Shown here piece by piece: positions 37,703 through 46,988 of a stretch of 64,000 nt of DNA. The position numbers were made by a program, and so were the translations under genes. The stretch is from Pinus tabuliformis. Its lineage: Eukaryota > Streptophyta > Pinopsida > Pinales > Pinaceae. The stretch's first letter is position 1. The number at the start of each line of letters is the position of its first letter. The stretch is from contig CM062808.1 of assembly GCA_031772625.1 (NCBI GenBank), forward strand, positions 471,259,655 through 471,323,654. Direction: 5' to 3'. The notes under the pieces were generated by a model. The model made no database searches. It was not told the DNA's origin and saw only the letters and a program-made list of their open reading frames with translations.

Positions 37703-38023
37703 CTTAACATGGTATCAGAGCCTGATCTGCGTAAGACTCCTTGAGAGTAGAACTTCATTTTTTTTTTTGCTCATAAATAATAGCAGAGGCCGTGACGAGC
37801 ACAAGGATGAGAAGGCGAGAGAAAGTGCGACAACAACAAAACTTTGCACTTTTGAAGAAAATAAAGTGTGACAAAGAGTGTCAAATTTATGAAATTGTAT
37901 AATTTTGGGGTCTGTTGCACCCTGTTTGTGACTATAGTGCGCAACCTTGTGCATCCAGTCTATGTTGGGTAGTGCACAACTTGAAATCTTGAAGCACGTG
38001 GCCAACGTAAAATGAAGGGGGAG

Positions 38024-38214
38024 TGTTGGAGAATCTAATTCCACCACCTACTAGGTATCAATTCATATGTCACATTCTATTTGAGTTTAGTTTAGTTCAG
38101 TGAAGTTTAGTTGAGAATTTCACTCCAATCATTAATTACTACTATCTTCTATGTAATATTATTTAAGTGTTGATAATATTTAGAAGAGTATCTTTGCTCC
38201 ATGTTTTTCATTCA
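38024..38214 (+). repeat. Right LTR of the TRIM
   Basis: It starts TGTTGGAGAATC after the purine tract GAAGGGGGAG and ends TTCATTCA before the ACTGG flank. It is a little longer than the left copy. Confidence 0.82.
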
Positions 38215-39837
38215 ACTGGGAAAGTTTATTAAGATAACAGAGGAAACACTTTAGGGAAGATATATATCATATGTGAAAATTTGTGTGGAAATTGATGTTT
38301 CAGGTGCACATCCTGAAGCGATCAAACTACAATTTAGGGATGAAATATGGTTACAATTGATAGATCACAAGAAGATTCCCTTTAGGTGCAGACACTGTCA
38401 TGAACATGGAAACCTGATCCGGGAATTCCCTCTAAATATACTTGAGGAATAGGTGAAAGAACAAGAACGGAATGATGATGAAGGTTTTGTGAGACCAAAC
38501 ACAAGGGGGTGCGCTAACAAAAAACATCAACCAAGAAATAAAGGAGTCAGAATGGCACAAAGGAATAGTTTTGAAGTATTTTATGAAGAAAATTCGGAGC
38601 CTCAAAGAAATGAAGAATATAAAATAGAGGAGCATGCAGAAGAAAAAGAGGAAGAAATGCTACAGCTGCCAGAATATTTTGGATAAAACTTGGACATATG
38701 GGATCTGTGTAAAGACTTTGAAGGATATGTTGAGATGACCCCAAGTGAGATAGGTACAAAAGACCCATATCTATAGGAAATAGTGGAAAGGGAAGGGATT
38801 GACCTTCAGAATGTGGTGGAACAAGTCGAGAAACAAGGATTAGAGGTCATCCAAGCAGAGCAGATGGATAGAAACTAATACCTATTACCAATGAGAGAAG
38901 AGGGTAAATTACGAGGCCATAAATGGCCACATGCAAACATAAGGGAGATGGGAGTTAAAGCATTAGGATGTTAGCCAATATTAGCGTCATGAAACATCCA
39001 ATGGAAAAGAGGGAGGAAGTCTAACATTGTAGCTCTCTAGGAGTTGGGAGCAATGTTGATCAATGCAAGCAAGATGAGATTGCTAAGCTCACAACCCAAT
39101 CTCTATAGTTAAAAACTAAAGTTCTAACATGGAATGGAAGGGGCATAAGTAGCCTTAGAAAAAAAAGATTGCTTAAGAAAAAGACAAAAATGGAACAATC
39201 ATGTCTTGTTTCCTTCAGGAAACGAAATGTTCCATAAAGAAGATTAAGGAGGTAAGAAGGAAATTAGGAAGGGCTTTTACTTTCTTGAGGTAGCAATGCA
39301 AGGTTCTGCAGGTAGTTTGGTGACTTGGTTGAAACCTCAGGTCCTGAATTTAATTGATGCAGAAGCCACTAGATCTTACTTATAAGTGGAAATGCAGGTC
39401 ATAAGGGTCCTGTTAGGGTGCTATAATTTATAGGATCTCAAGGTGATTGGTTATTTTATTTCAGAAATCTCATATTGTAAATAATATTCCATGTTGTAAA
39501 TTATTTCCAAAAAAGGTCAAAACCTTGAGAAAATAAAAAAAATATGCTTGCAAGTCGAAATGCAGAATTAGATAATAATTAAGTGTGTTTAGATTAAATT
39601 AATCACATCATTTAAATGTGATTAAATTAATCACATCATTTAAATGTGATTAAATAAATTGTAATAAGGCCTTGGTACTATAGCTTTGATTTTATTGTAA
39701 AATTGATAATGACAAAAGGAGATTTGTCATATATGGTTAAAATGTGCACATCTTCCGCGCTCGATTTTTAGTGAATATTCGATCTGACGACACCCAATCT
39801 AATTCAAACCCCCTCACCTTATCTCCCTTTATCGGTT

Positions 39838-39863
39838 GGGGGGGGGGGGGGGGGGGGGGGGGG
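39838..39863 (+). repeat. Poly-G run (26 G)
   Basis: Twenty-six consecutive G are followed by TGTGTGTG. It is a strong G-quadruplex candidate, and a place where assembly errors in length are likely. Confidence 0.9.
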
Positions 39864-40021
39864 TGTGTGTGGTTTTACCCCCGGGCCCTGCTGCTACGTG
39901 TCCGCTCCTCAACATTTCGGACCCCCCTTCACTAATACCACAATCTGCCTCTACCCTCCTCCAAAAGTGGTATCTGCTCATTTCCGCAAACCGCCTTCCC
40001 GATTGCATCACACCCCACTTC

Positions 40022-40128
40022 CACTTAACCGCCACTTCACTACCGCCACATATCCTCCGCCTATTACTCTCGCCCCACTTCCACTTCACTACCGCCATGT
40101 ATCCTCCACCTATTACTATCACCCCAAC
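40022..40128. repeat. Tandem duplication, about 50-bp unit, two copies
   Basis: The unit CCACTTCACTACCGCCA...TATCCTCC(G/A)CCTATTACT is repeated twice in a C-rich stretch. The long proline- and histidine-rich frames across it come from the composition and are not taken as genes. Confidence 0.75.
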
Positions 40129-40915
40129 GTCCACCCACCATGTCCCCCCTCATCTTCCAATCCTATTCTGCCACCTAATCATATTTCTACCAACGTTGTA
40201 CCTCCATGTCACCTCCTGCCTCCACGTCATATGTCTGTTTCATGGTCAGTTAAATTATGTTTTTTTTCCCTATACAACATAGTAATTTCAAACATGGTTT
40301 ACAAACAACTGAGAATTAATTTTCAAAATCGAAAGAGGTTTTTGTTTCTAACATCCTCATGCAAAACAACCTCTCTCAGTTTTGTAACAACTATTATGGA
40401 TTGGGAGATTCAGATGAATCTTTGCAGGTATATTTTCCTGAATTTCAGACAGTGTTTTCAAATGTGGTTTTCGAGCAGTTGGAAATGAATTTTCAAAAAA
40501 TGAAATAGGTTTTGGTTTCCAATATCATCATTTACAAAAACCTTTCTCTGTTTTCTAACAACTATTATGGTTTAGGATATAAAAAGGTATTACAGGACCC
40601 TATTTTTCAGAATTTCGGGAGGAAAAAGCTCTAAGACAATTAGTGACTTGGATGCTACCTCATCAAATAAGAGTTGCTATCAAATTCGAATTTCTCTTCT
40701 TTGTCATCAGAAATCTGCAAAGATAGTGCCAAGTAGATTCATTAGTTTTGAATGTCCTATATTTTAGTTCTATTTGTGTAATACAGTTTGAGATATTTGT
40801 AAACAAATCTTGATATTTTTTCAAGATATTTTAGTTTATAATTTGTATAAATACTTCACAGTTTGAAGTATTACAGGTTGATTGTTTATTGTTGAATATA
40901 ATTTATGTTGGGTTG

Positions 40916-41366
40916 TATTATATTCTTTCCACTACTAGCCCACGTACTTAACCGGGGGATTAGAAGGGGGGCGGAGCCCCCCCTTCGTTGTGCCGATTGC
41001 ATAGCAGGGGGCAGTCACAGGGGGCTTGAGGGGAAAATTTTGGTTTTGGACTCTCTATTAGGTTGGGCGGACCTACCTATGGTTTTGTGAATGTTTTTTG
41101 CACATGGTTTTGGATGCGATGGTTTTCGGTCCATGGTTTTGGACGCGATGGTTTTTTGGTCCAAGGTATTGGATGCTTCGGCATGTATAAATATGTATTG
41201 AAACATTGAAAGGAACATAATGAAAAATCAAGCTGGTAGTCCCAATTTTGGGATCCAGGGGAAAATCTCTGTGTATATGTGTTTTATGTGTTATGCTCTC
41301 ACATTGTTTTTTTTTGTGTTTTAGAATTCGTATGCAGGTAATTTCTGTACGGGGTTAAAACCTACA
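40916..41366 (+). repeat. 5' LTR of Copia copy 3
   Basis: It runs from TGTTGGGTTG to AAACCTACA and is 451 bp long. A G-run/C-run hairpin (GGGGGGCGGAGCCCCCCC) lies at about 40966-40983, and a GTATAAATATG TATA-like box near 41184. Confidence 0.92.
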
Positions 41367-41379
41367 CTTGGTATCAGAG
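41367..41379 (+). promoter_or_regulatory. Primer-binding site of Copia copy 3
   Basis: CTTGGTATCAGAG directly follows the LTR, in the same position and of the same initiator-Met-tRNA type as in copy 2. Confidence 0.8.
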
Positions 41380-44300
41380 TTGTTTTGGCTTCAAGGGGAC
41401 GCCTTTGTTGCTGAGGGGTTTCGCTCGGGCCTGTGGTAGACCTTGTTCAATGGAAGATCTGTGGGATCGATTCTGGTGGTGAAAGAAGATGGTGAGTAGT
41501 AGAAAGATAGAGATCGAGAAATTTAATGGTCAGAGTTTTGAGTTATGGAAACTCAAGATGGAGGATCTATTGGTGGATAAAGATCAGTGGATCGCGGTAG
41601 ATCCAGGTACCAAACCAATGGGAGTGTCCGATGAAGAATGGAAGAAGTTGGATCGAAAGGCAAAGAGCACAATATTATTGTGTGTCTCAGATTCAGTATT
41701 GTTGAATGTATCAGGGGAAGCTACGGCTAAGGCTTTGTGGGACAAGTTGGGGACTTTGTACCAATCTAAGTCTCTGGTGAATAAACTGTTCCTACAGAAA
41801 AAGTTGTATAACCTAAGGATGAAAGATGGAGACTCGGTGACAGAGCATCTGAACGCATTTAATACTGTGGTAAGTCAATTATTATATGTTGATATTAAAA
41901 TTTCAGATGAAGATAAGTGCATCAGTTTAGATTCGTGGGATAGTCTGGTTATTGCAATAGGTAGCAATGCAACTACCTTGCAGTTTGAAGAAATAGTATC
42001 ATCCTTGCTGACGGAGGAAATGAGACAGAAAAATATGGAGAGCCAGAATGGTGATGCCTTGTCTGTACGAGTACGGTCCCAGAACAGAAACAAAAATAAT
42101 TCATCGAGTGGGAGATTTAAATCTAGAGGGAGATCTAAATCTCCAGGAAAAATTGTAAAGGTGGTGTGTTGGAAATGCGGAAAGGAAGGGCACTACAAAA
42201 GGGACTGTAAATCTAAAGCTTCTGATAAAGGAAAGGGATCTGATGATGCTCCTTCTACAGAGGCAAAAACCACCTCAGATGAAGGTGGGGATGTGTACTT
42301 GGCTTCTTCAAGTACACATGTAGATCATGAGGCATGGTTGATTGACTCAGGTGCATCCTTTCACTTCACTCCCCATAGAGAGTGGTTCTGTGAGTATGAG
42401 AAATATGATGGTGGTGATGTCTTCTTGGGGGATGATAGGAAGGCTAGAATCGTTGATCGCGGAAAAGTAAAGTTGAAGTTGCAAGGTGGAAGGGTTAGAA
42501 CACTTCCGGGTGTTCTGCATATTCCTGCATTAGCCAAAAATCTGATTTCTGTAAGCAAGCTAGATGATGCAGGTGTAAAAACAGTGTTCGAGAAGGATAC
42601 CTGCAAGATGCTTTAGGGGGCACTGGTATTGATTTGGGGAGTTTGAATTGGAACTTTGTACAAGCTGCAAGGTATCACTATTGTTGATGGGTGCAACAGT
42701 TTCGTGGTTCCTGAAAGTGGAGTAGAAAATCTAGTGGTCTCTGGAGAGAAGACCATGCTATGGCATCAAAGGCTTGGTCATATTGGAGAGAAGGGCCTTC
42801 GAATACTTCATGGTAAAGGTATGGTAGAAGATATGAGTAATAGCTCTCTGGATTTTGATTTCTATGAAAATTGTGTATATGGGAAGCAGAATCAGGTGAG
42901 TTCCCCTCTGGTGGTAAGAGGGCGAAACAAATATTAGAGCTTGTGCACAGTGATGTGTTTGGACCTGTGAAGGTTCCATCATTAGGTAAGTTTGTGTATT
43001 ATGTATAATTTATAGATGACTTCTCAAGGAATACATGGATATATTTCCTTAAGAAGAAATCTGAAGTCTTTGACAGGTTTAAAGAATTTAAGGCTCTAGT
43101 GGAAAACCAGACAGAGAAGAAGATAAAGGTGTTGAGGACAGATAATGGTGGAGAGTTTTGCAGTAAGGAATTTGAAGAATTCTGTAAAAAGTGTGGTATA
43201 GCATGGAAGAAGACTACTCCATGTACACATCAGCAAAATGGAGTTGCAGAAAGAATGAACAAGACATTGACGGAAAGGGCAAGAAGCATGCTCAGTGGTG
43301 CCAGGTTAGGATAGTAATTCTGGGCAGAGGTGGTGGATACAGCACGTTACCTGGTCAACAGATCACCTTCTTCAGTGTTGGAGGATAAGACTCCACAAGA
43401 GGTATGGACTGGTAAGAAACCCTCTCTTTCACATCTGAGAATATTTGGATGTGATGCATATGTACATGTTCCAAAGGAGAAATGAACCAAGTTGGATAGT
43501 AAATCTGAAAAGTGCATCTTTATTGGGTATAAGGATGGTTTAAAGGGTTATAAGCTTTGGAACCCGGTAACAAGGTTGTGTACAGCCGAGATGTGGTGTT
43601 CAGAGAGGTGAAAGATGTTATTAAACATGAAGTCCAACCAAAGGAACCTGAGAAGATAGAGTTTGAGCTTAAGAAGGAAGAATCAGACTCTACAGCAGAG
43701 GAGGAATCTAATATGAAGAACCACAAACTCCGGGTGTGAGAAGATCAGTTTTAGAAAGAAGGCAACCAGAAAGGTATAGTCCATCTGCTTTCTGTTCAAA
43801 TTTTGCTTTATCGGTTACTGATGATGATCCCAAAACTGTGAAGGAAGCAGTAGATTCAGAGGATGGAAAACTCTTGAAAGAGGCCATGGTTGATGAAATG
43901 GCGTCTTTGCTCAAAAATGAGGCTTGGGATCTAGTGGAATTGTCGGCTAGAAGGAAACCCATTGGCAGCAAATCGGTGTTCAAGAAAAAGACAAATGCAG
44001 AAGGAAAGGTGGAGAAATACAAAGCTCGGTTGGTAGCAAAAGGTTATTCCCAGGTGCCGAGAATTGATTTTGGTGATATTTTTTTCTCCTATTGCGAAGG
44101 TAACTTCTATTACATTACTTTTATCTATGGTTGTTGCTTTTGATTTTGAGGTACAACCGATGGATGTGAAGACAACATTTCTTCACAGGGATCTGGAAGA
44201 GGAAATCTACATGAAGCAACCTGAAGGCTTTGCGGTGAAGGGTAAGAAAGAACTAGTATGCAAGTTAAAGAAGTCTTTGTATGGGTTAAAACAGTCACCA

Positions 44301-45446
44301 AGCATGTGGTATCAGAAATTTGATACATTTATACGGGGACTTGGCTTCACCATAAGCAAAGCAGATCACTGTGTGTATTTTAAATTAATTGGTGACCGTG
44401 TTATTTATCTAGTCTTGTATGTGGATGATATGTTGCTAGTTGGAAATGACAAAGAAATTATCCAGGATTTGAAGACCCAATTGTCCTCCAAATTCGACAT
44501 GAAAGATATTGGTGCTGCAAACTATATTTTGGGCATGGAAATTAAAAGAGATCGAGCAAAGAGGAAGCTCTGGTTAAACCAGAGGAAGTATGTCAAGACA
44601 ATATTGCAGAGGTTTAATATGCAGGATAGTAAACCGATGAAGGTTCCTGTAGTTGTGAAGTTATCTGCTGAACAGTGTCCCAAGTCACAAGAAGAGGAAG
44701 AGAACATGTCCTGTGTTCCATATGCAAGTGCAGTCGGTAGCCTGATGTATGCAATGGTCTGTACTAGACCAGACATTGCACATGCAGTGGGAGTATTGAA
44801 CAGGTTTATGTCAAAACTAGGGAAGGAGCACTAGAGAGGAGTGAAGCGAGTTTTCAAGTATTTGTGTGGCACTAGTGATTATGGTTTGTGCTACCAAGGA
44901 AGACCAGGATTGGAAAGAGTGTTGGATATTCATGGCTTTGTTGATGCAGACAGGGCTGGAGATCTGGATCAAAGAAGATCTATAAGTGGGTATGTGTTTA
45001 ACCTATTTGGAGGTGCAATCAGTTGGATGAGTAAGAAACAATCTGTAGTGGCACTATCAACTGCAGAGGCATAATACATGGTAGCCATTCATGCAAGCAA
45101 GGAAGTAGTTTGGTTGCAGATATTGTGTTAAAGTATTGGGTTAGTACAGGGAGCTGTAAGAATAGACTGTGACAACCAAAGTGCAATTTTCTTAGCAAAG
45201 AACCCTGCATATCATTCAAAGACAAAGCACATTGATGTTCAGTATCACTTTGTGAGGGATATGAGAGAAGACAAAAAGGTGTTGTTGGTAAAGGTGGACA
45301 CTTTGAAGAATACTACAGATGCATTGACAAAATCTGTGAGCTCTGAGAAGTTCTCTTAGTGTAGAGAAACAATGGGCGTTGCAGAGCTGGATAAATGACT
45401 AAGCTCTCTGTGGCTCCCTGTGGAAAGAAAACAACAAGTGGGAGAA

Positions 45447-45920
45447 TGTTGGGTTGTGTTATATTCTTTCCACTACTAGCCCACGTAGTTAACCAGGGGG
45501 TTAGAAGAGGGGGGATCCCCCCTTTGTTGCGTCGATTACGTAGCAGGGGGGAGTCACAAGGGGTTTGAGGGGTGCAGGTAACCCCACTCTATGGGGGTTT
45601 TGGGCTCTATATTAGGTTGGGCGGACCTACCTATGGTTTTGTGCATGTTTTTTGCACATGGTTTTGGACACAATGGTTTTCAGTCCATGGTTTTGGACGC
45701 AATGGTTTTTCGGTCCATGGTATTGGATGCTTCGGCATGTATAAATATGTATTGTAACATTGAAAGGAACATAATGGAAAATCAAGCTGGTAGTCCTGGT
45801 TTTGGGATCCAGGGAAAATCTCTATGTATATGTGTTTTATGTGTTATGCTCTCTCATTGTTTATTTTTTGTGTTTTAGAATTCCTATGCAGGTAATTTTT
45901 GTATAGGGTTAAAACCTACA
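45447..45920 (+). repeat. 3' LTR of Copia copy 3
   Basis: It runs from TGTTGGGTTG to AAACCTACA and is 474 bp long. It carries the GGGGGGATCCCCCC form of the hairpin and is preceded by AACAAGTGGGAGAA. Confidence 0.92.
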
Positions 45921-45925
45921 ATTTC

Positions 45926-46440
45926 CTCTGCATATTGTAATTCTCTATTTGCTAGAAGCATCAATGGTACAAGGACATTTTGTTTAAGTCTTGGAAAAGC
46001 AAGAGTTAGAAAAAATTAGATTACATAATTGTTTTTATATCCTTCCTTAATGAAAAAACCTGGAAGAAAACATAGTAATATTGTGTTTATCTTCTAGAAT
46101 AAGTTTCTTGGATTGTCACTGTTACTTGTTCTGGTATTAGTCACATTAAGAAGTGAATTTTATTTTTAAATTAGGAACATATTTTAGCTTTCATTTTGGA
46201 ATGTACTTTGCAACTAGTTTAGAATATTATTATTCTTTCTTTTAGAGCTAGTTATAGTACGCTCTAGCCTTGTTTTATTACAGTATCATAATGTTGTAAA
46301 TATTGTATGATATTTTAACCTTGTAACATTAATGATTGAATTAATTATTCTAATCCTAATTTATAAATACAATATATAAATTAGTATTCTTTATATGTTA
46401 TTTAATTACACTGATGTGATATCTCTTGTTGTTTGTTTAT
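45926..46440. other. No gene recognised
   Basis: AT-rich DNA right of Copia copy 3. Its first 50 bases may be the remainder of the structure interrupted by copy 3. No motif is found. Confidence 0.35.
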
Positions 46441-46988
46441 ATTGAATCAAGGTTGTTACATTTCACTTATTGAAATTTGATTTAACTATCGTAATATAAT
46501 TTACGATAAAGATAATTTATGTTAGTGTAGGATAATTTTAGTATAGAATAGGATTAGTATTAGTCTTCTTTTTTGGATTCAATCCTTCTTCGGAAGAAAG
46601 GATCCACTGCTAATGGAGTCGTTAAACTCATCGAGGGTAGCTATCCCAAACATCTTGGGCTATTAAAGATCCCCAATCCAAGCTACATCTCCTTTGTTGA
46701 CTTAGGCATGCAAATGCCCACCTCCACAAAACTCTAGAAACGTTTTTCACAATTATGAGTTTTTTCTCAATTGTCTCAATTATGAAATAATTATAATCTC
46801 ATAATTATAAAATTATGACAAAATAATTATGATAAATAACTCAATCATGTAATTTCACCCTTTTAACATGGAATAAATCTCACATAAGTAAAATAAAAGG
46901 TGAAAGGAGATGAATTTTAGCCAGAAACCAAGGTAAGTTGAAATTGGGTTTCTCTCACTATAATGGAGTGGAAAATAGGGTTATAACA
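46441..46988 (-). repeat. Probable gypsy-type LTR, minus orientation
   Basis: Read on the minus strand, the purine tract ATTAGGGGGCATA is directly followed by TGTTATAACCC. This is the same arrangement and nearly the same text as at 4236-4260. The far end is unclear; GTAACAACC near 46450 is a plausible terminus. Inside, at about 46578-46738, a plus-strand stretch reads as open protein (GVVKLIEGSYPKHLGLLKIP), which I could not assign. Confidence 0.4.

Larger units (their letters stand above)
37524..38214 (+). mobile_element. TRIM-type miniature LTR element (691 bp)
   Basis: Two short direct repeats of 179 and 191 bp begin TGTTGGAGAATCTAAT and flank only about 320 bp of non-coding DNA. A primer-binding stretch ATGGTATCAGAGCCTGATC (37709 on) follows the left repeat, and a purine tract (AATGAAGGGGGAG) precedes the right one. 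Flanks ACTAG (37519-37523) and ACTGG (38215-38219) fit a 5-bp target duplication with one change. The length and lack of any gene match terminal-repeat retrotransposons in miniature. It sits inside the LINE ORF1 reading frame, which resumes immediately after it. Confidence 0.85.
31800..39395 (+). mobile_element. LINE ORF1 plus start of ORF2, split by Copia copy 2 and a TRIM
   Basis: Three plus-strand segments read in order as one plant LINE ORF1. Segment 31860-32240 shows LMTLITYPKTHAF, then DHMRSYAIICKFMG. Segment 37243-37523 shows ELHLGSSG, then FENMEDR and FYGGPYFFASTGLYMHPWM. Segment 38215-39395 shows TGKFIKITEETL, KICVEIDVSGAHPEAIKLQF, then a zinc-knuckle variant FRCRHCHEHGNLIREFP. The last segment goes on to VLTWNGRGISSLRKKRLLKK near 39122, the start of the endonuclease of ORF2, and is lost near 39395. 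The gaps hold Copia copy 2 and the TRIM, so both landed after this LINE. The frame also has its own stops and frame changes, including ones just before the ORF2 start. Confidence 0.75.
39396..40915. other. Unassigned stretch, possibly an LTR body; repeats inside
   Basis: No coding motif is seen. Near 40843 a TATA box (TTGTATAAATACTTC) is followed by a T-rich tail that resumes after Copia copy 3 as CCTCTGCATATTGTAATTC. This looks like an LTR beginning near TGTTAGGGTG (39411) and interrupted by copy 3, but I found no partner repeat. At about 39595-39655 a 28-bp unit containing ATCACAT and ATGTGAT arms is duplicated in tandem. Confidence 0.35.
40916..45920 (+). mobile_element. Ty1/copia element, copy 3 (broken)
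   Basis: A 5.0-kb Copia element with both LTRs; flanks ATTTA (40911-40915) and ATTTC (45921-45925) fit a diverged 5-bp target duplication. It has the most continuous gag of the three copies (from 41489), with the zinc knuckle CWKCGKEGHYKRDC near 42167-42208 and the protease region with IDSGASFHFTP near 42341-42373. The rest follows as pre-integrase and integrase (about 42.7-43.5 kb), reverse transcriptase with YVDDMLLVGND near 44420-44450, Copia RNase H (about 44.9-45.35 kb) and a purine-rich tract. It is a fossil with roughly ten breaks. LTR divergence by eye is similar to that of copy 2. Confidence 0.93.

Noticed and set aside
37709-37727. TGGTATCAGAGC strings considered as tRNA gene pieces
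   Set aside because: They sit right after LTRs and are primer-binding sites; no cloverleaf is present.
39829-40488. Long glycine-, proline- and histidine-rich frames in several phases on both strands
   Set aside because: They arise from the poly-G run and a C-rich tandem duplication. All phases are open because of composition, not coding.
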